Notes: generated from the letters alone by a model not told the origin. Positions 9,773 through 19,433 are shown, counted from the first letter of the stretch. The stretch: DNA of 64,000 bases from Fictibacillus halophilus (GCF_016401385.1 NZ_JAEACF010000001.1:1178001-1242000); one strand, 5' to 3'. Program-made: numbers and translations.

Positions 9773-11029
9773 TTGAACAAAAACAACGATTCAGTTCATG
9801 AAAAAGCGATACTCGTCGGATGTCAGCTTCCACGGCAGAACGACGAGCGTTTTTTTTATTCAATGGAAGAATTAAAATCTTTAACGAAAACAGCTCAAGG
9901 TACTGTTTGTGCTGTTGTTACGCAAAAAAGAGACCGATATGATTCAGCTACTTTTATCGGTAAAGGTAAAGTTGAAGAAATTATCACACTTGAAGAAGAG
10001 CTTGAAGCAGATATCATTATTTTTAACAGTGAGTTATCACCTTCTCAAGTTCGCAACTTATCTTCGCACTTCAACGCTAGAGTAATTGATCGAACACAGT
10101 TAATATTAGATATCTTTGCACAACGTGCCAAGACGAGGGAAGGAAAGCTTCAAGTAGAACTTGCTCAGCTTGAATATTTACTCCCTCGTTTATCAGGTAT
10201 AGGCGCAAGTCTTTCCAGGTTAGGTGGAGGGATCGGAACTCGAGGTCCCGGAGAGACCAAACTCGAAAAAGATAGACGTCATATTCGGTTTCGTATACAC
10301 GAACTTAAAACACAGATCAATTCAGTTGTAAGTCATAGAGAAAGATACAGAGAACGCCGTAAACACCAGGGCGCTTTTCAAGCAGCTCTTGTAGGTTATA
10401 CGAACGCAGGGAAGTCAACGATCTTTAACAAATTAACAGAAGCTGATAGTTATGAAGAAGATCAACTCTTTGCAACGCTAGACCCTTTGACTCGAAAAGT
10501 TAAACTAAAAAGTGGGTTTCAGATGCTGTTAACAGATACGGTAGGTTTTATTCAAGATCTACCAACGTCATTGATCGCAGCTTTCAGGTCTACACTTGAA
10601 GAAGCAGCAGAAGCAAATCTTCTTATCCATGTGATCGACGGGTCTAGTGAGGATCGCATCCAACATGAACAAACGGTCAAACGTATTTTAAGTGATCTAA
10701 AAGCATCCCACATACCGATGCTTACGGTTTATAATAAAAAAGACCAGTTCGGAGAAGATTTCATTCCAGAAAATCCATCCATATCCATTTCTGCTTTAGA
10801 GAGTAAGGATGTTTCCTTATTACTTGAAAGGATCGAAAAAGAAGTGATGAAGCAGATGACATTTTATGAGGTTAAAGTTCCAGCACATGATGGTAAGCTT
10901 CTATCACAACTACGTGGAGAAACGATACTAATCAGTCAAGAGTTCAATAAAGAAGACTTGGTCTATGAATGCAAGGGATACGCTTTATCTACCTCTTCCA
11001 TTCCGTCCATAAGCAACAAAGGAGAATAA
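9773..11029 (+). CDS. hflX: Ribosome-associated GTPase HflX
   Basis: HflX binds the 50S subunit and can split stalled ribosomes. The 418-residue protein has the N-terminal HflX domain with the glycine-rich linker ([19 protein letters not shown]), then an Obg-like G domain with G1 [13 protein letters not shown]3 DTVGFI and G4 NKKD. The start is a TTG with a weak upstream GGGAT. It lies 39 bases after spoVK and 1 base before ynbB, so ynbB is probably co-transcribed. Confidence 0.93.
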   Translation: MNKNNDSVHEKAILVGCQLPRQNDERFFYSMEELKSLTKTAQGTVCAVVTQKRDRYDSATFIGKGKVEEIITLEEELEADIIIFNSELSPSQVRNLSSHFNARVIDRTQLILDIFAQRAKTREGKLQVELAQLEYLLPRLSGIGASLSRLGGGIGTRGPGETKLEKDRRHIRFRIHELKTQINSVVSHRERYRERRKHQGAFQAALVGYTNAGKSTIFNKLTEADSYEEDQLFATLDPLTRKVKLKSGFQMLLTDTVGFIQDLPTSLIAAFRSTLEEAAEANLLIHVIDGSSEDRIQHEQTVKRILSDLKASHIPMLTVYNKKDQFGEDFIPENPSISISALESKDVSLLLERIEKEVMKQMTFYEVKVPAHDGKLLSQLRGETILISQEFNKEDLVYECKGYALSTSSIPSISNKGE

Positions 11030-11030
11030 C

Positions 11031-12299
11031 ATGTATTCACAGTTTCAAAATGAAGAGGTACTAAAACATACTGCAAAAACGGTACAAGAACGTATAACTA
11101 AACAACATAATCTTATTGATGACATATGTGAAAAAAATCAGATTAAAGTGTTGAGGGCTTTTCAAAATAATCAAGTAGGAGACCACCATTTTCATCCTTC
11201 TACTGGTTATGGCTACGATGATTCTGGTCGAGATACTTTAGAAAAGGTATTTGCCGATGTTTTTGGAGCAGAGGCTGCAATCGTTAGGCCGCAAATCATT
11301 TCAGGTACTCATGCAATCACACTATCTTTATTTGGAATGCTTCGTCCTGGAGATGAACTGCTTTATATAACGGGTAAACCTTATGATACGCTTGAAGAAA
11401 TTGTAGGAATCAGGGGAACGGGTGAAGGGTCATTAAAGGAATACAACATTTCGTATCAACATGTAGATCTGACTCCTGAAGGCACGATTAACTTCGCGGA
11501 AGTTCAGCGTGCGATTTCTGAAAGTACGAAAGTGATCGGAATTCAACGCTCTAAAGGTTATGCGGATCGTCCATCTTTTTCTGTAACTGAAATAGAAGAG
11601 ATGATTACTTTCGTGAAAGAAATCAAATCAGATGTGATTGTGTTTGTGGATAACTGCTATGGGGAGTTTGTTGAGGAAAGAGAACCAATCGAAGCAGGAG
11701 CCGATATTATTGCAGGTTCATTGATTAAAAATCCTGGTGGAGGTCTTGCCAAAACAGGTGGCTATATCGCTGGAAAAGAGAACTTGATCAACAGGATTTC
11801 TTATCGATTAACTTCCCCTGGTATTGGCCGCGAAGCAGGAGCGTCGCTTTATAGTCTTCAAGAAATGTACCAAGGGTTCTTCCTTGCGCCACATGTAACT
11901 GCACAAGCATTAAAAGGAGCGGTATTCACAGCTGCTCTATTAGAAGAACTAGGAATGGAAACGCGTCCTTCTTATGACGCTAAGAGAACCGATCTTATCC
12001 AATCTGTAATCTTTAAAGACCGTGATCGTATGATAAAATTCTGTCAAGCTATACAAAAAGCATCTCCGATCAACTCTTATGCGATTCCATATCCCGATTA
12101 TATGCCTGGTTATGAAGACGATGTAATCATGGCAGCAGGTACTTTTATTCAAGGAGCGAGCATTGAGCTTACAGCTGATGGCCCGATCCGCCCACCATAT
12201 ATAGCATTCGTACAGGGTGGTCTCACCTATGAACACGTAAAGATTGCCGTATTATCAGCTGTCGATGAACTTTTAACTCATGGGCTTATTAATAAATAA
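11031..12299 (+). CDS. ynbB: PLP-dependent lyase-fold protein YnbB (methionine gamma-lyase / aluminium resistance family)
   Basis: This 422-residue protein belongs to the fold-type I PLP enzymes long annotated as aluminium resistance proteins. The N-terminal HHFHPSTGYGYDDSGRDTLE segment, the VFVDNCYGEFVE segment and the cofactor lysine in GSLIKNPGGGLAKTGG are characteristic. The substrate has not been established with certainty; a carbon-sulfur lyase role is inferred from the family. It follows hflX directly and precedes glnR, the B. subtilis order. Confidence 0.88.
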   Translation: MYSQFQNEEVLKHTAKTVQERITKQHNLIDDICEKNQIKVLRAFQNNQVGDHHFHPSTGYGYDDSGRDTLEKVFADVFGAEAAIVRPQIISGTHAITLSLFGMLRPGDELLYITGKPYDTLEEIVGIRGTGEGSLKEYNISYQHVDLTPEGTINFAEVQRAISESTKVIGIQRSKGYADRPSFSVTEIEEMITFVKEIKSDVIVFVDNCYGEFVEEREPIEAGADIIAGSLIKNPGGGLAKTGGYIAGKENLINRISYRLTSPGIGREAGASLYSLQEMYQGFFLAPHVTAQALKGAVFTAALLEELGMETRPSYDAKRTDLIQSVIFKDRDRMIKFCQAIQKASPINSYAIPYPDYMPGYEDDVIMAAGTFIQGASIELTADGPIRPPYIAFVQGGLTYEHVKIAVLSAVDELLTHGLINK

Positions 12300-12321
12300 A
12301 AAATTATAAACGAAACAAGGG

Positions 12322-12347
12322 AAAGAGGCGATTCGTCTCTTTTTTTA
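12322..12347 (+). terminator. Terminator after ynbB
   Basis: The hairpin AAAGAGGCG...CGTCTCTTT is followed by a T-run, between ynbB and the glnR operators. Confidence 0.75.
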
Positions 12348-12353
12348 TTTTGA

Positions 12354-12370
12354 TGTTAATTTTTCTAACA
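12354..12370 (+). promoter_or_regulatory. GlnR/TnrA operator 1 upstream of glnRA
   Basis: TGTTA-N7-TAACA is an exact match to the GlnR/TnrA consensus TGTNA-N7-TNACA. It lies just upstream of the -35 hexamer. Confidence 0.88.
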
Positions 12371-12376
12371 TTAGGA

Positions 12377-12405
12377 TTGACATGTGAGCTTTTGTGACAT
12401 AAGAT
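12377..12405 (+). promoter_or_regulatory. glnRA promoter with GlnR operator 2 in the spacer
   Basis: The -35 hexamer TTGACA (12377-12382) and the -10 hexamer TAAGAT (12400-12405) are separated by 17 bases. Those 17 bases are TGTGA-N7-TGACA (12383-12399), an exact second GlnR/TnrA box. A repressor bound there would occlude the promoter. The two-operator design matches B. subtilis glnRA. Confidence 0.88.
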
Positions 12406-12435
12406 ATAAAAAGAAGTTGAAAGGAGGTAGGCAAT

Positions 12436-12837
12436 ATGAACGATATGAATCGTAGGAACTTACCTTTGTTCCCCATCAGCATCGTTATGCAGCTGACTGA
12501 ACTATCAGCTCGTCAGATTCGATATTACGAAGAGCATGATCTAATTCATCCTGCACGAACTGAAGGGAACCGTCGTTTATTTTCATTTAATGATGTTGAT
12601 AAACTTCTTGAGATCAAAGCACTTCTTGAACAAGGCGTAAATTTAGCTGGAATCAAACGTGTCTTTGAATTGAATGAACAGGCAGCCGAATTAATCAAAA
12701 ACCAGCCGAATGTGCAAGGTGTTCAACAAATTTCCGAATCTGCGCTTCATCGCAGGTTAAAAAGGGAATTGATTCATGCTGGCAGGCATGGAAAAACCTC
12801 ATTGATACAAGGAGAACTTTCCAGGTTTTTTCATTAA
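12436..12837 (+). CDS. glnR: Glutamine synthetase repressor GlnR
   Basis: The MerR-family regulator has 133 residues. The N-terminal winged helix is clear (VMQLTELSARQIRYYEEHDLI, then TEGNRRLFSFNDVDKLLEIK). The C-terminal tail (HRRLKRELIHAGRHGKTSLIQGELSRFFH) is the GlnR-type region that senses feedback-inhibited glutamine synthetase. AAAGGAGG precedes the ATG. It represses its own operon through the two operators upstream and is co-transcribed with glnA, 74 bases downstream. Confidence 0.96.
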   Translation: MNDMNRRNLPLFPISIVMQLTELSARQIRYYEEHDLIHPARTEGNRRLFSFNDVDKLLEIKALLEQGVNLAGIKRVFELNEQAAELIKNQPNVQGVQQISESALHRRLKRELIHAGRHGKTSLIQGELSRFFH

Positions 12838-12911
12838 AGATCATTAAATAATACTTACGATGTGAACAATCGCCATATTTAGGCGCTTTATATTTAAAGG
12901 AGGAGAAAGAT

Positions 12912-14246
12912 TTGTCTAAGTACACTAAAGAAGATATCTTAAGAATGGTAAAAGAAGAAAACGTAAGATTTATCCGTTTACAATTTACTGATTTATTGGG
13001 TGTTATCAAAAATGTTGAGATTCCGATCGGTCAGCTTGAAAAAGCTTTAGATAACAAGATGATGTTTGACGGATCTTCAATCGAAGGTTTCGTTAGAATT
13101 GAAGAATCAGATATGAATCTTTATCCTGATTTAGATACATTTATGATTTTCCCATGGACTTCTGAAAAGGGTAAAGTTGCACGTTTGATCTGTGATATCT
13201 TTATGCCTGATGGAAACCCGTTTGATGGAGATCCTCGTGGAATCTTAAAGCGTGTTTTAAAAGAGATGGAAGAGCTAGGGTTCTCTGATTTCAACATTGG
13301 ACCGGAACCAGAATTCTTCTTATTCAAGAATGATGAGAAGGGTGAGCCGACTCTAGAACTAAACGATAAAGGTGGGTATTTTGACCTAGCACCTACAGAT
13401 CTTGGTGAAAACTGCCGTAGAGATATCGTTCTAGAACTTGAAGATATGGGCTTTGAAATTGAAGCTTCTCACCATGAAGTAGCACCTGGTCAGCATGAGA
13501 TCGATTTTAAATATGCTGATGCGGTTAGCACATGTGATAACATTCAAACGTTTAAATTAGCCGTTAAAACAATCGCACGTAAACATGGTCTTCATGCAAC
13601 ATTTATGGCTAAACCGTTGTTCGGTGTGAACGGATCAGGTATGCACGCGAACATGTCTCTATTCAAAGATGGAGAAAACGTGTTTTATGATGCGAAATCA
13701 GAAACAGGTTTAAGCGAAACTGCCATGCATTTCTTAGCAGGTATCTTAAAGCATGCACAAGACTTTACAGCGATCACGAACCCGACTGTAAACTCTTATA
13801 AGCGACTTGTACCTGGTTACGAAGCGCCTTGTTATGTGGCATGGTCTATGCAAAACAGAAGCCCGCTTATTCGTATCCCGGCTTCTCGTGGCATCAGTAC
13901 TCGAATTGAGGTAAGAAGCGTTGACCCAACAGCTAACCCTTATCTAGCTATGGCAGTATTGCTTGCAGCTGGTCTTGATGGAATCAAGAACAAGCTAAAC
14001 GCTCCAAAGCCAATCGATAGAAACATCTATGTTATGGATAAAGAAGAGCGCGAAGCAGAAGGTATCAAAGATCTTCCAGCAACATTAAAAGAAGCTCTAA
14101 CTCTATTCAGCAAAAACGAAGTTCTTACAACAGCTCTTGGAGCACATGCTACAGAGCACTTCATTGAAGCAAAAGAGATCGAGTGGGATATGTTCCGTAC
14201 ACAAGTTCACCCTTGGGAACGCGAACAATATATGAGCATGTATTAA
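12912..14246 (+). CDS. glnA: Glutamine synthetase, type I-alpha
   Basis: The enzyme joins glutamate and ammonia to form glutamine using ATP. At 444 residues it is the length of the non-adenylylated I-alpha form in Bacilli. Visible motifs are [40 protein letters not shown], the flap [17 protein letters not shown] with its Glu, and [16 protein letters not shown]. There is no adenylylation-site Tyr of the beta type. In Bacilli the glutamine-inhibited enzyme also activates GlnR. The start is a TTG behind AAAGGAGGAGAAA. Confidence 0.97.
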   Translation: MSKYTKEDILRMVKEENVRFIRLQFTDLLGVIKNVEIPIGQLEKALDNKMMFDGSSIEGFVRIEESDMNLYPDLDTFMIFPWTSEKGKVARLICDIFMPDGNPFDGDPRGILKRVLKEMEELGFSDFNIGPEPEFFLFKNDEKGEPTLELNDKGGYFDLAPTDLGENCRRDIVLELEDMGFEIEASHHEVAPGQHEIDFKYADAVSTCDNIQTFKLAVKTIARKHGLHATFMAKPLFGVNGSGMHANMSLFKDGENVFYDAKSETGLSETAMHFLAGILKHAQDFTAITNPTVNSYKRLVPGYEAPCYVAWSMQNRSPLIRIPASRGISTRIEVRSVDPTANPYLAMAVLLAAGLDGIKNKLNAPKPIDRNIYVMDKEEREAEGIKDLPATLKEALTLFSKNEVLTTALGAHATEHFIEAKEIEWDMFRTQVHPWEREQYMSMY

Positions 14247-14280
14247 TCCTTTAAAACGTTGATATAACAGCGTTTTGACA

Positions 14281-14358
14281 AAAAAATTGCGTGGTAACTC
14301 GTGAGGTGATTCTCTATTAGGAGAGATTGCCCCATGATTGCCCCGCAATTTTTATTTT
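14281..14358 (+). terminator. Terminator-like long hairpin after glnA
   Basis: AAAAATTGCG and CGCAATTTTT bracket an arm of about 50 bases that contains an inner TCTC/GGAGA hairpin. T-rich sequence follows. It is the likely end of the glnRA transcript and is A/T-flanked on both sides. Confidence 0.6.
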
Positions 14359-14494
14359 TCTTTGACATCAGACAAACTGTCCATGTATTTTTCGTACTGA
14401 TATCGACAGATGAAGTTTTCAACTTATCGGTTACGTGCGCATAGGTATTACTTGTCACCGTAATGTCTCTATGACCGAGTCGTTTAACTGATAT
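14340..14494 (-). pseudogene. Remnant of a phage-type tyrosine integrase (C-terminus)
   Basis: Read on the minus strand, the frame gives ISVKRLGHRDITVTSNTYAHV TDKLK. This matches the conserved end of phage integrases: the LGH motif, then the nucleophile Tyr in NTYAHV. An in-frame stop lies directly upstream and no N-terminal or central domain is found, so only a fragment remains. Downstream it runs into the glnA terminator. It marks the glnA side of the island between glnA and lexA as an old integration site. Confidence 0.65.
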
Positions 14495-14524
14495 TTAGTT
14501 TTTAAATAAAAGTTTCCTCGATAA

Positions 14525-14626
14525 TCAATCGAAAAGAGTAATTCTCTCTTCGTCCAGTAGCAGCTGTTCCATTCGTTCTTTTTCCTGTAGATAAATCTTA
14601 TATTTTTCTTCTTTGGTTAATTCCAA
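14525..14626 (-). CDS. Possible very small protein, 33 residues
   Basis: A TTG start is preceded by AAGGGGGGAAGCAG and opens a frame for a highly charged, helix-prone peptide (starting MELTKEEKYKIYLQEKERM, ending RITLFD). It lies beside the integrase remnant. It may be a real small phage-type protein or the surviving end of a larger gene. I do not recognise it. The good ribosome binding site is the main support. Confidence 0.3.
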   Translation of the reverse strand: MELTKEEKYKIYLQEKERMEQLLLDEERITLFD

Positions 14627-14700
14627 ACTGCTTCCCCCCTTTTTTGCAAGCGATGCTTACTTTCGCTGCCATGAACCTAAAAAAGCTGGCAACACAGGAA

Positions 14701-14731
14701 AACCATGTGAAAATAACCACATGGTTTTTTT
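14701..14731 (+). terminator. Intrinsic terminator within the accessory island
   Basis: A perfect 9-pair stem (AACCATGTG / CACATGGTT) is followed by seven T. No intact plus-strand gene lies just before it, so it probably outlived the gene it served. Confidence 0.7.
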
Positions 14732-15035
14732 AGTTCTTGTCGCTTCCTTTCACCAAAATTTAATATTTGCCCATAGCACCCTTTTTCGGACATTTTTTCT
14801 TGATTTTTACAAAAAAACCGTCTTCTTTACTTTTTTAAATTTGTCAATTAAACGGTCGTTTTCCCGAATACTCAATTACGTTCCAAATTTTATTTCATAA
14901 TCCTCTTAACATTAAAAACTAACTTATTGATAGATAATTAATGAATAAACGCAATGAATAATGTAGAGTTGTAATTGGAATAATTTTCTTTCATTCTATA
15001 AATCACATAAAAGAAATGATTTGGAGGAATTTGAT

Positions 15036-15395
15036 ATGATGGTAAGCAAATTAGAAGAAATTCGTTTATTGTTAGCAAACAAATTGATGGCTAACTCATC
15101 TACGCTTGTAAAAACCATAGAAGGCGAAGAAAACCTACAATTTGTATTAAAACAGATGGCAAATATTACACAAACTTTCGATGAATTGATCGCTACTTTA
15201 GATGATGGAAGCTTAGGACATTATGAAAGTTATTATAATGAAGAAACCTCACCTCCGCACGACAGAGTAGAACATTTCGTAGAACATCTAAGTTCTTCGG
15301 AAATAACTCGCAAGATTAAGAAACATAAAGAATCTACGTTAGATAGTATAAAAGTAATTACCGATGAAATTACAAGAAAAAGAATTCTTAAGTGA
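15036..15395 (+). CDS. Hypothetical protein, 119 residues
   Basis: I do not recognise this gene. The start is the ATG after GGAGG (15023-15027); a second ATG follows at once. The protein is largely helical and charged, with MVSKLEEIRLLLANKL at the start and RKIKKHKESTLDSIKVITDE near the end. It has no membrane segment, signal peptide or catalytic motif that I can see. The region is AT-rich. The next gene, also unrecognised, starts about 100 bases later on the same strand, so the two may be expressed together. Confidence 0.55.
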   Translation: MMVSKLEEIRLLLANKLMANSSTLVKTIEGEENLQFVLKQMANITQTFDELIATLDDGSLGHYESYYNEETSPPHDRVEHFVEHLSSSEITRKIKKHKESTLDSIKVITDEITRKRILK

Positions 15396-15496
15396 AAACA
15401 CTTTTATAGATAATAAAGCTTTGTCCTGTTGTTTATTTAAGCTGGATGATACGTACATATATGTACGACTTTATAATTATTGGGAGAGAGAGCCAA

Positions 15497-16522
15497 ATGA
15501 GTAACATAACAGATGCTTTGGATGCATTTAGGAAGCACCAACAAGAAATTAACAAACTTTTATCAATTCCTTCTTTAAAGGAGCAACAAAAAGTGCTTGC
15601 TGATATAAGAAAGTTTACCGATATTACTAATGATTATAATAATATGTTAAAAAGAGTGAACTATAGTGCTGCGCTTATTCAATTTAAACAGAATTATTCT
15701 CATATTTCCCCTGAAAATACACAAACTCTGGACCGTCTTAAGAGTATAAGCCATATTCAAAATGACTTTATTAAGAATGTTGCAATTACAAATTCGGATA
15801 ATTACTCATACTTTATGAAATACATTTTTAACAAAACAAGTGCTATAAATTTTAATAATTTGTTCAAAGACATAACCTTTGATCATTTAAGTGTTATTAA
15901 TGAAATTTTGGCAGAAGATAAAATAAAAAATTTAAAGCAGCAGGAAGACACTACGGATATAACTAACTCTTTAACTGTCGATAAATCAGAACTGGTAGGT
16001 AATATGACTCAAGCTGAATTCAGGGCTGTAATTGAGAATGCAATAGAATCTACACATGCTAAAAAAATGGCACCAAAGGATCGTTTACGAGGTTTCTTGT
16101 GGATGGTTATTGAGGGTGTAAGTGTAGATATTGCCAAAGCTATTTTAAAGAATTTATTCTTAGGACTTACAATTTATTTAGCAAGCATTGCAGCAAGTAA
16201 TCATGATTATGAAGTTGCCAAAGAGATTAGCCAAAAAATCAGTCAGAATGAAGATGTTAAAACAGTAAAAAAGGCATTTATTAAAAATCCCGAAATTGAA
16301 AAACCTATGGGAGAACTGGGCTTTTTAAGAATAGAGAGCCATCTTAGAAATCGTCCTCAGAAACAATCTCGTTTAGCCTCTCCTGAGCTTGTATCGAAAA
16401 ATACTGTTGTATTTCCTATTAAGAAAGAGGGAAATTGGATACTGGTTGAAGTTGAAACAAATACAGATGCTTTTATTGGCTGGATTGAAGAATCTAAGCT
16501 TATTAAATTTAAATTAAATTAA
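15497..16522 (+). CDS. Unrecognised helical protein with a hydrophobic segment and an SH3-like C-terminus
   Basis: The 341-residue protein starts at an ATG behind GGGAGAGAG. Residues 1-170 are mostly helical and polar (DALDAFRKHQQEINKLL, then KEQQKVLADIRKF). A hydrophobic stretch near residue 225-240 (AILKNLFLGLTIYLASIAA) could be one membrane span. The last 40 residues (VVFPIKKEGNWILVEVE, then FIGWIEESKL) look like a bacterial SH3 strand pattern. No enzymatic motif is seen. Its place in an island with integrase and HsdM remnants suggests horizontal origin; a defence role is possible but unproven. Confidence 0.6.
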   Translation: MSNITDALDAFRKHQQEINKLLSIPSLKEQQKVLADIRKFTDITNDYNNMLKRVNYSAALIQFKQNYSHISPENTQTLDRLKSISHIQNDFIKNVAITNSDNYSYFMKYIFNKTSAINFNNLFKDITFDHLSVINEILAEDKIKNLKQQEDTTDITNSLTVDKSELVGNMTQAEFRAVIENAIESTHAKKMAPKDRLRGFLWMVIEGVSVDIAKAILKNLFLGLTIYLASIAASNHDYEVAKEISQKISQNEDVKTVKKAFIKNPEIEKPMGELGFLRIESHLRNRPQKQSRLASPELVSKNTVVFPIKKEGNWILVEVETNTDAFIGWIEESKLIKFKLN

Positions 16523-16550
16523 TGTTAACAGGCATAAATTTGGTTACTGT

Positions 16551-16577
16551 AAAGACCAGTATTTTTTCTGGTCTTTT
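16551..16577 (+). terminator. Terminator after the SH3-like protein gene
   Basis: AAAGACCAG and CTGGTCTTT form a stem with a T-rich loop, followed by a T-run. Confidence 0.85.
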
Positions 16578-16641
16578 TTAAATTGGGCTGAATAAAGGAG
16601 ATTAGTCTTTATATATCCTGAGCTAGAGGGTGCCATTAAAA

Positions 16642-16836
16642 ATGGAAATATTAAAAAACAATGAGTTTGTTAATTTTATATGGAAAAATGCTGAGATTCT
16701 AAGGGGACCTTATTTTCATAATTCACCAGTAAGGCAAATTTTAATTTGGCGAAACTGGGTAGTGGCAAGGAAATGGTTCAATCTATTGATAATAGTGAAG
16801 GAATTAATAAAGGGTGTTTTTTTACACATTCAATAA
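16642..16836 (+). pseudogene. Remnant of a type I restriction-modification methylase (HsdM N-terminus)
   Basis: The first 30 codons read NNEFVNFIWKNAEILRGPY, which closely resembles the start of HsdM subunits (consensus like NELVSFIWSVADLLRG.YK). The similarity then breaks down: the frame passes into NSPVRQILIWRNWVVARKW, without the expected KVILPFTVLRRLD, and stops at codon 65. No SAM-binding motifs or specificity subunit follow. I interpret it as a truncated, decayed copy. The identification rests on a short stretch. Confidence 0.5.
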
Positions 16837-17289
16837 TGTACAAAAAAGATAGCATATCAATTTTTAATTGAACGAAATTCATTTAAAACGAAGCTAATTG
16901 AAAATTTTCCGGAATAATTGTGTTTCAATAAACGAGGCGGAATATCTCGTGAAGAGCAGAAAGCGTCCTTCTGAACGAAAGTGAGGAAGGCTGAGCGAGT
17001 ATATGGAGCCGGGACAAGTTTGATAGAAATGCATAAAAAAGTAACCCACCCTGCCGACCAAAGCTAGAGAGTTCTTTGATTTATTTTAACGTGAGTGGAT
17101 GAAAAAACGCAACCTATTATATATAGTCACGTTTTCACCCAACCCTATCTCGATAAATATATAAACCTTTCATCTGTGTATAATTGATTATTACCATCAC
17201 GCTGCGGTCACTGTTCCAAAAGAACTGAACGATGTCGTCTTTCTTGCATAAAAAGTTGTCGTATCCATGCTGAACGAAGTCAATAAAAA
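16837..17289. other. Non-coding AT-rich stretch at the island edge
   Basis: No convincing gene is visible in these 450 bases. At 16930-17030 there is an element with CGGAATAT, a hairpin-capable arm bounded by CTCG and CGAG, and TATGGAGCCGGGACAAGTTT; a shortened relative occurs at 48700-48735. From 17200 to 17280 short peptide-like fragments read in frame only between stops, suggesting decayed coding sequence of unknown origin. Confidence 0.5.
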
Positions 17290-17317
17290 AGAAGCATCTA
17301 CAGCTATAGACGCTTCT
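17290..17317 (-). terminator. Terminator after lexA
   Basis: The hairpin AGAAGCGTCTA-TAGC-TGTAGATGCTTCT (minus strand) is followed by T-rich sequence immediately after the lexA stop. Confidence 0.85.
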
Positions 17318-17326
17318 TATGTACAG

Positions 17327-17941
17327 TTAATGAATGCTTCGATATACGCCGATTACTTTACCTAATATGGTACAGCTCTGTAAGATGATAGGTTCCATTG
17401 ATGAGTTCTCAGGCTGCAATCGAATATGGTTTTTTTCCTTGAAGAATCTTTTTACAGTCGCTTCATCTTCATCGGTCATAGCCACGATAATATCTCCGTT
17501 ATTTGCTGTAGGTTGCTGTTTCACAACCACTAAGTCCTTATTAAAGATACCTGCTTCAATCATACTATCACCAACAACAGATAACATGAAGACGTTCTCA
17601 TCACCAACAACGTGCTCAGGTAACGGGAAGTATTCTTCTACGTTCTCAACCGCACTGATAGGGAGACCTGCTGTTACTTTACCGATAACAGGAATTGATA
17701 CAGAACGGACAGAGGGAATGTTGTCTTCTAATCCTAAAACTTCAATCGCTCTTGGTTTTGTTGGATCTCTTCGAATAAGACCCTTTTTTTCAAGTCTTGC
17801 TAAATGTCCGTGAACTGTTGAGCTTGAAGCAAGGCCAACTGCCTCTCCGATTTCACGAACTGAAGGCGGATACCCTTTTTGTGATACTTCCTCTTTTATG
17901 AAAGCCAATATATCCAATTGTCGTCTGGATAACTTAGTCAT
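17327..17941 (-). CDS. lexA: SOS repressor LexA
   Basis: LexA represses DNA-damage genes and cleaves itself when RecA filaments form. The 204-residue protein has an N-terminal winged helix ([21 protein letters not shown]). The self-cleavage site is Ala91-Gly92 in KVTAGLP, and the catalytic dyad is Ser126 (GDSM) and Lys164 (ATVKRFF), the usual positions. The gene is divergent from yneA, and the shared region holds LexA boxes, so it should autoregulate. Confidence 0.97.
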   Translation of the reverse strand: MTKLSRRQLDILAFIKEEVSQKGYPPSVREIGEAVGLASSSTVHGHLARLEKKGLIRRDPTKPRAIEVLGLEDNIPSVRSVSIPVIGKVTAGLPISAVENVEEYFPLPEHVVGDENVFMLSVVGDSMIEAGIFNKDLVVVKQQPTANNGDIIVAMTDEDEATVKRFFKEKNHIRLQPENSSMEPIILQSCTILGKVIGVYRSIH

Positions 17942-18002
17942 TTTTTAGCACCTCACCGAATTTTTTATCTATAAAAAGTATATCATGGGGAATTACGAGA
18001 TA

Positions 18003-18016
18003 CAAACATAAGTTCG
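18003..18016. promoter_or_regulatory. Degenerate LexA box near lexA
   Basis: CAAACATAAGTTCG matches the Gram-positive SOS consensus CGAACRNRYGTTYC at most central positions. It is closest to the lexA start and would suit autoregulation. It is weaker than the two boxes nearer yneA. Confidence 0.45.
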
Positions 18017-18025
18017 AAAAAATAG

Positions 18026-18058
18026 TTGACACCGAACAAACGTTCCAGTTATTATACT
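18026..18058 (+). promoter_or_regulatory. yneA promoter with a perfect LexA box
   Basis: TTGACA (18026-18031) is followed by CGAACAAACGTTCC (18033-18046), an exact LexA box lying between the -35 and candidate -10 sequences (TTATTA at 18049 or TATACT at 18053). LexA binding would block polymerase. Confidence 0.85.
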
Positions 18059-18069
18059 ATTAAGAGATG

Positions 18070-18083
18070 CGAACAAACGTTTG
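18070..18083 (+). promoter_or_regulatory. LexA box 2 upstream of yneA
   Basis: CGAACAAACGTTTG, 37 bases after the first box and just before the yneA ribosome binding site. It has the CGAAC-N4-GTT core and near-consensus flanks. Confidence 0.8.
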
Positions 18084-18101
18084 TTGAAAGGGGATATCAC
18101 A

Positions 18102-18368
18102 ATGAAACAAGGGACAATGCATGTTATTGTATTTTTAGGGTTGTTAGGTGGTATATTTTTTACGTTATCAAATCTTGCCTCACAAGAAGCTCAATATATT
18201 GAAGTAACCATACAGGAGGGAGACTCACTGTGGAGTCTTTCTGAAGAGTATAATGCCAAACATCATTATTCCAATTGGGAATTTATAAAATGGGTCGAAA
18301 AAAAGAACAGTGTAAATGCGGCAGCTGTTTTTCCAGGTCAGAAAGTAATCATACCAGTCAATAAATAA
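18102..18368 (+). CDS. yneA: SOS cell-division suppressor YneA
   Basis: The 88-residue protein has one N-terminal membrane segment (VIVFLGLLGGIFFTLSNLA) and a C-terminal LysM domain (VTIQEGDSLWSLSEEY, then VFPGQKVIIPV). B. subtilis YneA is induced by DNA damage and delays septation. The ATG sits behind AAAGGGGAT; an in-frame TTG at 18081 overlaps the ribosome binding site. It is followed by yneB and under LexA control by the boxes upstream. Confidence 0.92.
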   Translation: MKQGTMHVIVFLGLLGGIFFTLSNLASQEAQYIEVTIQEGDSLWSLSEEYNAKHHYSNWEFIKWVEKKNSVNAAAVFPGQKVIIPVNK

Positions 18369-18383
18369 AAAAGCGGGTTTTAA

Positions 18384-19031
<648 letters not shown>

Positions 19032-19090
19032 AAATTCCTTTCATTCTGCTGTAGGATAGAGTGAAGAATGCTTTGAAAAGGGGTTTTAAT

Positions 19091-19330
19091 ATGTTATCTA
19101 AAGATAAAATGCAACGGATAAATGAACTGTCTAGAAAATCAAAACAAACCAATCTAACATCAGCAGAAAAAGCTGAACAAAAGAAACTACGAGAAGAATA
19201 TTTACAAGTTTTCCGGAAATCTTTCGTTCAAGATTTGCATGGTATGACTTTTGTTGATCCGAATGGTGATGATGTAACACCTGAAAAATTAAAAAGAAGT
19301 AAAGATAATAAAAATAACCTTAAACATTAA
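19091..19330 (+). CDS. ynzC: DUF896 family protein YnzC
   Basis: This 79-residue protein carries the DUF896 signature: MLSKDKMQRINELSRKSKQ, then LTSAEKAEQKKLREEYL and a C-terminal VDPNGDDVTPEKL. It forms a helical hairpin in B. subtilis; its function is unclear, though it belongs to the SOS-linked yneA operon. The start follows AAAGGGG. A strong terminator comes right after. Confidence 0.93.
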   Translation: MLSKDKMQRINELSRKSKQTNLTSAEKAEQKKLREEYLQVFRKSFVQDLHGMTFVDPNGDDVTPEKLKRSKDNKNNLKH

Positions 19331-19334
19331 TATG

Positions 19335-19370
19335 AAATGCCTATTTACTCCCTGTAAATAGGCATTTTTT
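19335..19370 (+). terminator. Terminator of the yneA-yneB-ynzC unit
   Basis: A perfect 14-pair stem (starting AAATGCCTATTTAC) with a 5-base loop is followed by six T. Confidence 0.93.
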
Positions 19371-19433
19371 CTGTTGCATTAAATAGATATTAGTATATAC
19401 TGTTATATAACAACTTTGAAAGGGGAGAATATT

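Noticed and set aside
14613..14900. An open reading frame of 95 codons on the plus strand
   Set aside because: It runs through the terminator hairpin at 14701, lacks a ribosome binding site and has no recognisable protein pattern.
15446..15496. An extended N-terminus of the 341-residue island protein
   Set aside because: The 17 extra codons have no ribosome binding site; GGGAGAGAG precedes the ATG at 15497.
17200..17280. A coding fragment upstream of the lexA terminator
   Set aside because: Short peptides such as PKELNDVVFLA and MLNEVNKKEAS appear between stops, but no family could be recognised.
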